NCBI GenBank assembly: GCA_045546175.1
Contig: JAZQCI010000062.1
Coordinates: 1-47,866, forward strand
Direction: 5' to 3'
DNA length: 47,866 bases
Source of the DNA: CAG-791 sp045546175
GTDB lineage: Bacteria > Bacillota > Clostridia > Lachnospirales > Lachnospiraceae
Below are positions 1 to 6,388 of the stretch, in pieces. Each line of letters opens with the position of its first letter. Within the stretch, counting starts at the first letter, position 1. Position numbers and translations under genes: made by a program. Below the pieces are notes generated by a model. That model worked only from the letters and a program-made list of their open reading frames with translations, ran no database searches and was not told the DNA's origin.

Positions 1-182
1 CTGGCATATTGTTTGGGTTTTTCCAAGAGGGTGAGCGCCGTATCGGCGGCAACCGCCATACCGGGTTTATCCGCCGGCACGTGTCCGATCCAGATACGCC
101 CCGCCATGATCACGCCGTTTGCCTCTTCCGCAGACAGCGAAAACTGTTGCATCACAAGTGCGTCCAACCGTACAGAATCCAC
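1..182 (-). CDS. tlyA: TlyA-family S4-domain rRNA 2'-O-methyltransferase, N-terminal fragment
   Basis: Only the first 60 codons lie in the window; the gene runs off the left edge. The fragment begins VRLDAL and contains the spacing ALVMQQFSLSAEEANGVIMAG, followed by a DKPG turn, which matches the N-terminal S4 RNA-binding domain of TlyA/hemolysin-A proteins. Known family members methylate ribosomal RNA ribose 2'-OH groups through a C-terminal Rossmann domain, which is not visible here. The start is the GTG at 182, preceded by an AGGGGG ribosome binding site. A near-consensus promoter lies 35-63 bases upstream. The gene is divergent from the broken Nudix gene at 323. Other S4 proteins remain possible because the catalytic part is missing. 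Confidence 0.6.
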   Translation of the reverse strand, partial: MDSVRLDALVMQQFSLSAEEANGVIMAGRIWIGHVPADKPGMAVAADTALTLLEKPKQYA

Positions 183-216
183 CGTTTCATCCCCCTAATA
201 TGCTCATTGTCCCTCT

Positions 217-245
217 ATTGTACGCAAACAGTCGCACCGTGTCAA
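217..245 (-). promoter_or_regulatory. sigma-A-type promoter for the tlyA-like gene
   Basis: Read on the minus strand there is TTGACA (240-245), a 17-base spacer and TACAAT (217-222). The -35 is a perfect consensus and the -10 has one change. It points at the GTG start at 182. Confidence 0.7.
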
Positions 246-322
246 TAAAAAAGGGTGGACTTTTTTGGTAAAAACAGTTAAAATGTAAAATGGATAAATT
301 TTTAGAAAGGAGTTGACCCACT

Positions 323-601
323 GTGGAACGTTGGGAACTGTTTGACCGCAACGGCAATTCGCTGTCGCGTACCATTCGCCGCGGCGAACGGATGCGTTCG
401 GGGGAATACCATAAAGTGGTGCACATCTGGGTGGTCAACTCCATGGACCGCGTGCTCATTCAGCAACGGTCTGCGCGCCGTAAACTCATGCCGAACGTGT
501 GGGCGGTGACCGGCGGTTCGGTCATTGCAGGGGAAGAAAGCCTTGCCGTCGCCTGCCGCGAACCTCCTTTTAGGCACAAACTTGTTTTTTCACTATTTTG
601 A
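323..601 (+). pseudogene. Nudix hydrolase, truncated inside the Nudix box
   Basis: The native protein starts at a GTG at 323 with AAGGAG 10 bases upstream. It reads as the N-terminal half of a Nudix hydrolase of the isopentenyl-diphosphate-isomerase-like group: WELFDRNG, then YHKVVHIWVVN, QQRSARR, and the Nudix box start GGSVIAGEESLAVACRE. The box (consensus GX5EX7REUXEEXGU) stops at RE near base 562. The remaining 13 codons to the stop at 601 are read out of the adjacent repeat element A. About half of a normal 160-190 residue Nudix protein is absent, including the catalytic EExG of the box, so the product cannot be an active hydrolase. The break is within 8 bases of the element end. Confidence 0.8.
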
Positions 602-774
602 CTCCCAATATTCAACTCACTCTTTGCGCTTTTGGCTTCGATTGGAATCTGTTTTTTCCACAAAGCAATCATCTGCCTAATTCTATGGAAAATTTCTTCT
701 TAAATCGGACAAAAACCACATTTATTCAGAACCCTTTAGAATATGATTCTGCAGATTTGGCCATTTATGCCTAA
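570..774 (+). mobile_element. MITE-like element, copy A (diverged)
   Basis: This 205-bp AT-rich block begins TTAGGCACAAA and ends TTTATGCCTAA, which are terminal inverted repeats. It aligns by eye over its whole length with copies B and C. Shared landmarks are CTATTTTGAC near the left end, TCCCAAT then ATTGG forming a stem, an internal GCCTA, and ATGGAAAA followed by TCTTC. It is clearly more diverged than B and C are from each other. It carries no gene. It directly abuts a truncated Nudix gene on the left and the start-less nuclease-like gene on the right. No obvious target-site duplication beyond the TTA/TAA ends is seen, which suggests rearrangement after insertion. Confidence 0.7.
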
Positions 775-775
775 A

Positions 776-1599
776 CGCCGCCTTCATCTAGCGCATCTCA
801 CAAATCTTGCCACCCTCTTGTCTATCCATTCAGGAAGTTATATAATTCTCGCAGCCTGATCATCACAAAAACTAATATTGGCGGCAAGACTTATCACAAG
901 TGGTACTCTTCCACAATCTCCGCAGACAGCGGCAAAAAAGTCCATAAGTATATCCCCAAAGCAAACAAACCGCTTGCCGCCGGCCTCGCCCGCAGACAGT
1001 TTTACCTCAAGCAAATTGAAGAAATCGACAATGAACTGGATGCTCTGAACACATATCTTTCAAAACATCGCCCTCCCACCGCTCTCGATTCCTTTTTAGA
1101 TGATGCTGCGCTTGTGAATATTTTGAAAAAGGAGCTTCCTGCTCCGGAAGCCTCGCTGGCCGAAGAACTCAATAATTGGGTACATGCGGTTTACGAAAAA
1201 AATCCCAATCATCCCGAAAAGCTGGTCGTCCCTACAGTAACCGGAGAAATGGTCCGCTCGAAGTCAGAAGCAATGATCCTGATGCTTCTTGAATATTCCG
1301 GCATCCCGTACCGTTACGAATGCAGGCTGGATATCGACCGCAAGGCATATTATCCGGACTTTACAATACGCCATCCCTATACAGGTGAAATCTTTTACTG
1401 GGAGCATGTCGGTATGCTCGACGATCCCTCCTATCGCTCGGATTTTCTTAACAAGCTCCACAAATATATCAATAACGGTCTGCTTCCGGACCACAATCTG
1501 ATTCTCACCTATGAAAGCGACGGTCATCCCCTTGATATTAAGATTGCCCTCGATAAAATCAGGGAATTCCTGTCATACGATGGACTTCTGACTGTTTGA
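776..1599 (+). pseudogene. PD-(D/E)XK-nuclease-like protein, 5' end lost and frameshifted
   Basis: From about 845 to the TGA at 1599 one frame is open and encodes a recognisable Clostridia protein type of unknown role. It has a basic region (KTYHKWYSS, HKYIPKANKPLA), then RSKSEAMI, a YPDF motif, YWEHVGMLDDPSYRSDF and LILTYES. The E...D-F...W-E-H pattern resembles the restriction-endonuclease-like fold. No ATG, GTG or TTG occurs in that frame before a GTG at 1114. The missing N-terminal helix appears in another frame at 776-850 (LAHLTNLATLLSIHSGSY), so there is a frameshift near 845. The original start has been replaced by repeat copy A ending at 774. Function is unknown; the nuclease fold is my inference. 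Bases 1600-1698 downstream hold only a short non-conserved open frame. Confidence 0.6.
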
Positions 1600-1698
1600 C
1601 AGAACTGGATCACTCATTCTTGAAAGAGGAAAAGTGGATGAGGGCATGGGAAATCGCACAGGGGATTGCGTGGCACAGGGAATTGCGCGGCGCGGAAA

Positions 1699-1903
1699 TT
1701 AGGCATAAACAGCCAAATTGGGCAGAAGAGATCCCAATGGCTTCAGAAAAAGCCATGATTTCTATCAAATCAGGAAGACTTTTTCCACAGCTCTAGGCAT
1801 AGCACACCCTTAGAGAAAAAATATCTCCCAATTGCTTGCTTCAGCACAACGTTCAGGCAAGAAATTGGGAGATGAAATTGTCAAAATAGCGTTTTATGCC
1901 TAA
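1699..1903 (-). mobile_element. MITE-like element, copy B (inverted relative to A and C)
   Basis: This 205-bp element with TTAGGCATAAA and TTTATGCCTAA ends is about 90% identical by eye to the reverse complement of copy C. It contains a long hairpin at 1823-1873, with arms starting ATCTCCCAATT and ending AATTGGGAGAT, and an internal extra copy of the end motif (CTAGGCAT). There is no coding capacity. Its right end supplies the stop codon (TAG of TTAGGC read on the minus strand) that terminates the truncated ABC transporter. Together A and B form inverted flanks around the nuclease-like pseudogene. Confidence 0.8.
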
Positions 1904-2811
1904 AGTACCGCATCGCCGCGCATCAAACCGCCGCGGCGCAGCAGCAGGCGGGTCAGGGTCGTTTTGCCGGAGCCGGATTTTCCGACGAGGCCGATCCGCT
2001 GGCCGGCCGGTATATGCAGGTCAAAGTGCTCGAACACGGCAGTGGGGTGACCGCCGCCCGTGTACCAGAAGCTCAGGTCGGAGAAATCGATGTCGCCCTT
2101 TTTCACGACCAGGGCCGGCGCGTCCGGAAGGTCGGCGACAAGGCGGGGCTCGTCCAGGATCACCGTCATGTCGTGGGCGTCTCCCAGGGCGTGGTTGATG
2201 CTCTGCATGACGCTCGTCAGCATGTTAAAGCGCAGGGTCAGGTTGTTGGTGTAGCTGAACATCATGACCAGAGTGCCCGCGCTGATGCCGAACCAGGCGT
2301 TGCCGCCCGCCAGAAAGAAGGTCAGGGTCTGCATGAGCTGGTTGTAGGCGCTCGTGAACTTGCTGGTCTGGCTGACCAGGGAGCCTCCGTAGCGGTTGTT
2401 GTGGAACGTCATGGACTGGTTAGCCAGAACGTCAAAGCACATGGAAGACAGATCATAATAGACCAGGATCTGCAGCTTCCACAGGCTGTAGTCCTGGAGC
2501 TTGCTGCAGACCTGCCCCAGCACGTTGCACAGGATCAGCGCGAGGATGTGGGGCCCGAAAACGGGAAAGACCTGGTCCGCCGTGACCTGCGAGGCGCCGA
2601 TTCTGTCGATGATCCTCGCAATAATCAGCGGATTGCCGAAGGTCAGAAAGTAGGCATACCCCGTGGAAGTGAGAAGATCCAGCAGGAAATAGGGCCAGTG
2701 GCCCAGTGTCGCCTTGCCAAAATAGTAAAGGGTGCGTCCGGTGACGGAGGTATCTTTTTTTGTGCTGCGGAGGGTGTTGTCGTTTTTATTATTATTCTTA
2801 ATACTGTTCAT
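1900..2811 (-). pseudogene. ABC exporter, internally deleted and 3'-truncated
   Basis: The 303-residue frame is a type IV ABC exporter (transmembrane domain followed by nucleotide-binding domain) that normally needs about 570-600 residues. Residues 25-150 carry the first transmembrane helices and FHNNRYGGSLVSQTSKF. At about residue 163 the sequence jumps from LMQTLTF to FLAGGNAWFGISAGTLVMM, which belongs near helix 6, so roughly 90-110 residues are missing in frame. The ATPase domain begins at about residue 240 and reaches the Walker A motif GKSGSGKTT, then stops about 18 residues later. The Q-loop, signature, Walker B and H-loop are gone. The stop codon comes from repeat copy B. The start overlaps the end of the upstream radical-SAM gene by 14 bases, so it was once translated with it. 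It is not functional. Confidence 0.85.
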
Positions 2812-3724
2812 ATATCTTCTTATTCAGTGTATTGAGGACATGCTTCTTGTCGGCGCTCCACAGGGGTGCGATGAGAAGCTTTTTGGGCCCGTCTCCCGTG
2901 ATTCGGTGGATGACCGTCTCGGGCGGAAGGAGCTTTAGGCAGTCAATGATCAGGTCGCAGTAGGAATCAAGTGTGGGCAGCGGGAAGGGCGCAGCCTCAT
3001 ATTCGCAGGCAAGCTGTGTCCCCTTTAATATGTGCAGAAGCTGGAGCTTGATGCCGTCAAGGGGCGGGTTCAATTGCGAGAGATAACGGACGGTTTCCAG
3101 CATATCTTCGCGCGTCTCGCCGGGGAGGCCCAGGATGACGTGGACGATGACTTCGAGGCCGGCGGGGGATTTGCCGAAGGGTTCCTTGAGCCTGCGGTAA
3201 GCATCTTCAAAAACCGGAAGCTCATACCCGCGATGAACGCGGCGCGCCGTCTTTTCGTGGATTGTCTGCAGGCCCAGTTCCATCCAGACGGGCTTGCCGG
3301 AGGATATCTGAAGATCCCGGAGCATCTGCACCATTTCAGGGGGCAGGCAGTCCGGGCGCGTGCCGATGTCCAGGGCAACAATCTGCGGATGGGAAAGCGC
3401 CTCCGCGTAGAGAGCGCGGAGCCGGTCGACATTTCCGTATGTATTGGTATAGGACTGGAAATAGGCGATATAGCGGCGGTCCTGCACCGCGATGGAAGCC
3501 GGGATCTTGGGATCCACTCGCATTCTGGCTTCTTCGATCTGCTCGCTTATGGGCAAAAGCGGCGCGGCGAAATCGCCGGAGCCGCCTTCCGAGCAGAAGG
3601 TGCATCCGCCGGTACCTATGGATCCGTCGCGATTCGGGCAGGTGCAGCCGCTCTGCAGGGACAGGCGGTAGACTTTGGTGCCGAAGCGGGAGCGCATGGA
3701 TTCGTTAAAGGAGAGGTAGTGCAT
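2798..3724 (-). CDS. ytqA: TIGR01212-family radical SAM protein (YhcC/YtqA)
   Basis: This intact 308-residue protein begins MHYLSFNESMRSRFG, typical of the TIGR01212 family. The iron-sulfur motif has the spacing peculiar to this family: CPNRDG near residue 29 and GCTFC at 41-44, ligating the [4Fe-4S] cluster that cleaves S-adenosylmethionine. YFQSYTNTY and DIGTRPDCLP follow, and the glycine-rich VILGLPGETREDML lies in the second half. Family members in Bacillus have been linked to wobble-uridine modification of tRNA (the MnmL role), but I cannot confirm that here. It is the first gene of a leftward pair with the broken ABC exporter. No clear promoter was picked out upstream. Confidence 0.9.
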   Translation of the reverse strand: MHYLSFNESMRSRFGTKVYRLSLQSGCTCPNRDGSIGTGGCTFCSEGGSGDFAAPLLPISEQIEEARMRVDPKIPASIAVQDRRYIAYFQSYTNTYGNVDRLRALYAEALSHPQIVALDIGTRPDCLPPEMVQMLRDLQISSGKPVWMELGLQTIHEKTARRVHRGYELPVFEDAYRRLKEPFGKSPAGLEVIVHVILGLPGETREDMLETVRYLSQLNPPLDGIKLQLLHILKGTQLACEYEAAPFPLPTLDSYCDLIIDCLKLLPPETVIHRITGDGPKKLLIAPLWSADKKHVLNTLNKKIYEQY

Positions 3725-4265
3725 AGTTTATAGCTTTCTGGTTTGGTAATTATTAAGCAGCCCGGTTGGAACCGGTTGCTGTCTTGGTTTGGGTGGAACT
3801 GCTTGCTTTCCGGCCCGGTTGGACCATACAGGCTCTTTATGATCGGCCTGCCCCCATGGGAAAACGGCAGATTAGTGAAAAACAGCTGTTTTGGAAGCTT
3901 TTCACTGTGTGGTTGGATTAAAACACACATTATAAGGCCCGCGGCCTCCATTTCAATGCGGCGGCAAGCTGCGCGACGGGGGCCATCCGGGGAGAAATCT
4001 TGTCATTGATCCAACTCAGGAAAAATATCTTCTGATTTCCGTGAAATTAGCATGCAGGCCGCAAAAGGCATGGAGGCCGGAGAAGAAAAAAGCAAGTATA
4101 TGATCCAACGCGCCCAATATTTTGCGGGCCCTGCGAACCGCACCTCTACAATATCATAAACAGGACAGACAGGCAGACAGCCAAAATGTTGGCCGAAATA
4201 CGGTATATCGATAAACGCAGAAAGCATTCATGCGGCTCCTCACAGAACATTTCGGCTTTAATTTG
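3725..4265. other. 541-bp intergenic region without a convincing gene
   Basis: Between the radical-SAM start and the REP-like palindrome, both strands carry short open frames, but none has a good ribosome binding site or recognised domain. The longest are a 74-codon minus frame ending at 4003 and an 88-codon plus frame from 3743. A 35-codon plus frame at 4052-4159 begins MQAAKGMEAGEEKSKYM and lacks a Shine-Dalgarno sequence. The block resembles intergenic repeats that recur in Lachnospiraceae, but I could not compare copies here. Confidence 0.4.
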
Positions 4266-4334
4266 AATGTGACAGGGGGACGTATCAGGTGACACATTTA
4301 AAATGTGTCACCTGATACGTCCCCCTGTCACATT
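4266..4334. repeat. 69-bp perfect palindrome, REP-like
   Basis: The 34-base arms 4266-4299 and 4301-4334 are exact reverse complements around a single central base. The arm contains TGTGACAGGGGGACGTATCA. Such GGGGACGT...TGTGACA palindromes resemble REP sequences associated with IS200-like tyrosine (RAYT) transposases in Firmicutes. It begins 8 bases past the aldo/keto reductase stop and may also stop its transcript, although no U-run follows on either strand. Confidence 0.8.
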
Positions 4335-4341
4335 TGCCTCG

Positions 4342-5370
4342 TCAGCTTACGCTGACTTCCCCGGCGAGGACTTTCTTGTAATCGGCGAGATTTTTGCGCA
4401 GAAGCTCCGGCGTATCCAGCTCATAGGGACAGCGCCCGGCGCACTGTCTGCAGTTTATGCAGGTCTCTATTTTGGCCATTTTCTCCTGCCAGGTCTCGGA
4501 GAGCCAGGAAGCGGAGGGTGCGCGGCGCAGCATCAGGGACATGCGGGCGCAGTTGTTGATTTCGATGCCCATGGGGCAGGGCAGGCAGTAGCCGCAGCCG
4601 CGGCAGAAGTCGCCGGCCAGCTCGTCCTGCTCGTTTTTTATATAGGCGGCAATCTCGCCGGTCATGGACGGCGTCTCGTCCATATAGGAGAGCCACTCCT
4701 TAAGCTCGTGCTCGCGCTGGACGCCCCAGATGGGCACGAGATTGTCGAACTGCGTCATGTAAGCCATGGCGGCATCGGAGCGGGTGATCAGGCCGCCCGC
4801 CAGCGCTTTCATGCAGATAAATCCCATGTTTTTTTCCGCGCAGGCGCGCACCAGGGCGATCTCTTTCTCCGAAGAGAGATAGCTGAAAGGATACTGTAGG
4901 GTCTCGTAGAGCCCCGACTCGATGATCTCCTGCGCCACGGCAAGCTTGTGGGTCGTGATGCCGATGTGGCGGATCAGTCCTTTCTCCTTGGCCTCCACGA
5001 GACATTCGTACATGCCGGTGCCGTCGCCGGGCCGGTAGCACTGGTTCACCATATGCAGCTGGTAGATGTCGATGTAGTCGGTGCGAAGGTTTTTCAGAGA
5101 CGTCTCAAGGTCTTTCCAGAAGCCTTCCGGCGTTTTGGCCGCGGTCTTGGTGGCGATATACACTTTTTCGCGCATGCCGTCGAAAGCTTCGCCGACCTTT
5201 TCCTCGCTGTCGGTGTAAGCCCGTGCGGTGTCAAAAAAGCGCATGCCCCCTTCATAGGCCTGCCTCAGGAGGGCGACGGCCACTTCGGTGGTGTCGCGCT
5301 GGATGGGAAGACATCCGAAGGCGTTCTGGGGGACGATGATTTCTGTGCGGCCGAGTCTGACATTTTTCAT
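4342..5370 (-). CDS. aldo/keto reductase with C-terminal 4Fe-4S ferredoxin domain
   Basis: The 342-residue protein has an N-terminal aldo/keto reductase TIM barrel with the catalytic tetrad visible: Asp47 and Tyr52 in FFDTARAYTDSE, Lys75 in YIATKT, and His106 in DIYQLHMV. GITTHKL and the barrel's substrate strands follow. Residues 256-274 hold CRGCGYCLPCPMGIEINNC, and 304-314 hold CINCRQCAGRC, giving two cysteine clusters for [4Fe-4S] centres. This architecture is common in anaerobes and probably couples ferredoxin-level electrons to a reductase reaction; the substrate is unknown. The gene is monocistronic, with a strong promoter at 5421-5449 and an inverted repeat over its -35 element. Confidence 0.92.
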   Translation of the reverse strand: MKNVRLGRTEIIVPQNAFGCLPIQRDTTEVAVALLRQAYEGGMRFFDTARAYTDSEEKVGEAFDGMREKVYIATKTAAKTPEGFWKDLETSLKNLRTDYIDIYQLHMVNQCYRPGDGTGMYECLVEAKEKGLIRHIGITTHKLAVAQEIIESGLYETLQYPFSYLSSEKEIALVRACAEKNMGFICMKALAGGLITRSDAAMAYMTQFDNLVPIWGVQREHELKEWLSYMDETPSMTGEIAAYIKNEQDELAGDFCRGCGYCLPCPMGIEINNCARMSLMLRRAPSASWLSETWQEKMAKIETCINCRQCAGRCPYELDTPELLRKNLADYKKVLAGEVSVS

Positions 5371-5420
5371 TCGTTTAACCTCTTGAATTATTTTGCGCTT
5401 TAGGAAACTGATTTCCTGCT

Positions 5421-5449
5421 ATTATACATGGAATGCGGCGGTATCACAA
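5421..5449 (-). promoter_or_regulatory. promoter of the aldo/keto reductase gene
   Basis: On the minus strand, TTGTGA (5444-5449) is followed by a 17-base spacer and a perfect TATAAT (5421-5426), about 50 bases before the start codon at 5370. Confidence 0.7.
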
Positions 5450-5494
5450 GGATGGCGGGAAGTGTGCGGCGAGGCATCCTTGTGATACTGCTGC
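5435..5494. promoter_or_regulatory. long inverted repeat overlapping the -35 box, operator or hairpin
   Basis: The arm 5435-5454 (containing GTATCACAAGGATG) pairs with 5475-5494 (CATCCTTGTGATAC). There are two substitutions over 20 bases, both G-T compatible, and the arms are separated by 20 bases. The left arm covers the -35 hexamer of the reductase promoter. Arm centres are 40 bases apart, about four helical turns, which fits two same-face regulator sites better than a transcribed hairpin. Confidence 0.5.
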
Positions 5495-5536
5495 GTGCGG
5501 GCGCGGCGGGGGTATGATGTGCGGCGATTCGATGGG

Positions 5537-5742
5537 TTAGGCACAAAACGCTATTTTGACAATTTCATCTCCCAATTTCTTGACCGAACGTTGTGCTGAG
5601 GCAAGCAATTGGGAGATATTTTTTCAATAGAGGTGCTGCTATGCCTAGAGCCATGGAAAAAGTCTTCCTGATTTGACAGAAATCATGGCTTTTTCTGAAG
5701 CCCTTGGGATCTCTTCCGCCAAATTTGGCTGTTTATGCCTAA
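5537..5742 (+). mobile_element. MITE-like element, copy C
   Basis: This 206-bp element is bounded by TTAGGCACAAA and TTTATGCCTAA. Nearly every position matches the reverse complement of copy B. It holds a hairpin at 5567-5617 whose arms pair over about 15 bases, an internal ATGCCTAGAGC copy of the terminus at the midpoint, and a second structured half (GCCATG...CATGGC). It is non-coding. On its right a minus-strand frame (5745-5812, YVGKICRDLEGDYVV...) is terminated by the TAG of the element end, another gene-like fragment touching an element. Confidence 0.8.
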
Positions 5743-5810
5743 TCTTCCACGCCTGCCGCTAAGTGCACGACATAATCTCCCTCCAGGTCTCTGCAAATCT
5801 TCCCGACATA

Positions 5811-5855
5811 GAAAAAACACAGGGATTTCGCATTAATCAATTAATGCGAAATCCC
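5811..5855 (-). terminator. rho-independent terminator of the HD-domain gene
   Basis: A 15-base perfect stem (GGGATTTCGCATTAA at 5822-5836 with its complement at 5841-5855) and a 4-base loop are followed on the minus strand by a run of six T within 5 bases (5812-5817). It lies about 47 bases past the HD gene stop. Confidence 0.8.
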
Positions 5856-5901
5856 CGTGAAGTTTCAGATTGTATGAAATTTTTCGATTTCTGTCTGCGG
5901 T

Positions 5902-6348
5902 TCAGGTATCCAGACTCTTCAAATACTCGTAAGCCGGCTTGTATTTCAGCCTGATCCTGTCATAATCCCTCTGCTTGGGATTCCTGATCCTGCTTATATC
6001 CATGTTATGTGTGAGATCGGCCATCTTTACTCTGCGGGCCAGAGGATTCTTTGCAAGCCGCCTCACGTAGTCCATATATTTTTCACCATCTGCATGCGTC
6101 ATGAGTGCCACCGCGTCCGCGATCTCGTCTCCGAAGAAGCCTCTGATATCTTCGATCTCGACAGACGTATCTTCCACCGTATCGTGCAGATAGCCGACGA
6201 TCTTCTCCTGCGGCGTATCGAGCAGAGAAGCCACCTTTTCCGGATGCGTGATGTAAGGTACGCCCGACTTATCCCTCTGTCCGCGATGCGCGATCGTTGC
6301 GATCAGTTTTGCCACTTCGATTTTTTCAAGATCTGTCAATCTACTCAC
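5902..6348 (-). CDS. small HD-domain hydrolase, RelA/SpoT (MESH1)-like
   Basis: The 148-residue single-domain protein shows HRGQRDKSGVPYITHPEKVA, GYLHDTVEDT and KMADLTHNM. These are the metal-binding HD motifs of the ppGpp hydrolase half of RelA/SpoT and of small alarmone hydrolases: His21, His55-Asp56 and Asp111. No synthetase or TGS domain is present, so if active it would degrade (p)ppGpp or a related nucleotide in the cytoplasm. The open frame starts with GTG at 6348, but AGGTGA sits over that codon. The TTG at 6339, six bases after AGGTG, is the more likely true start. A TATAGT -10-like hexamer is at 6366-6371. It lies 40 bases after the lipoprotein gene and may share its transcript. Confidence 0.85.
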   Translation of the reverse strand: MSRLTDLEKIEVAKLIATIAHRGQRDKSGVPYITHPEKVASLLDTPQEKIVGYLHDTVEDTSVEIEDIRGFFGDEIADAVALMTHADGEKYMDYVRRLAKNPLARRVKMADLTHNMDISRIRNPKQRDYDRIRLKYKPAYEYLKSLDT

Positions 6349-6388
6349 CTCTCGTCTTTTCTGTTACTATACCTGCCTGCCGAGGGCC

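Noticed and set aside
1596..1796. 66-codon frame after the nuclease-like pseudogene
   Set aside because: It begins with TTG overlapping the stop, and its second half is read from element copy B; no RBS.
4052..4159. 35-codon frame beginning MQAAKGMEAG
   Set aside because: No ribosome binding site and no recognised family; it could be part of an intergenic repeat.
5435..5494. Inverted repeat as a transcription terminator
   Set aside because: It lies upstream of the promoter -10, with no U-tract on either side and a 20-base loop; an operator fits better.
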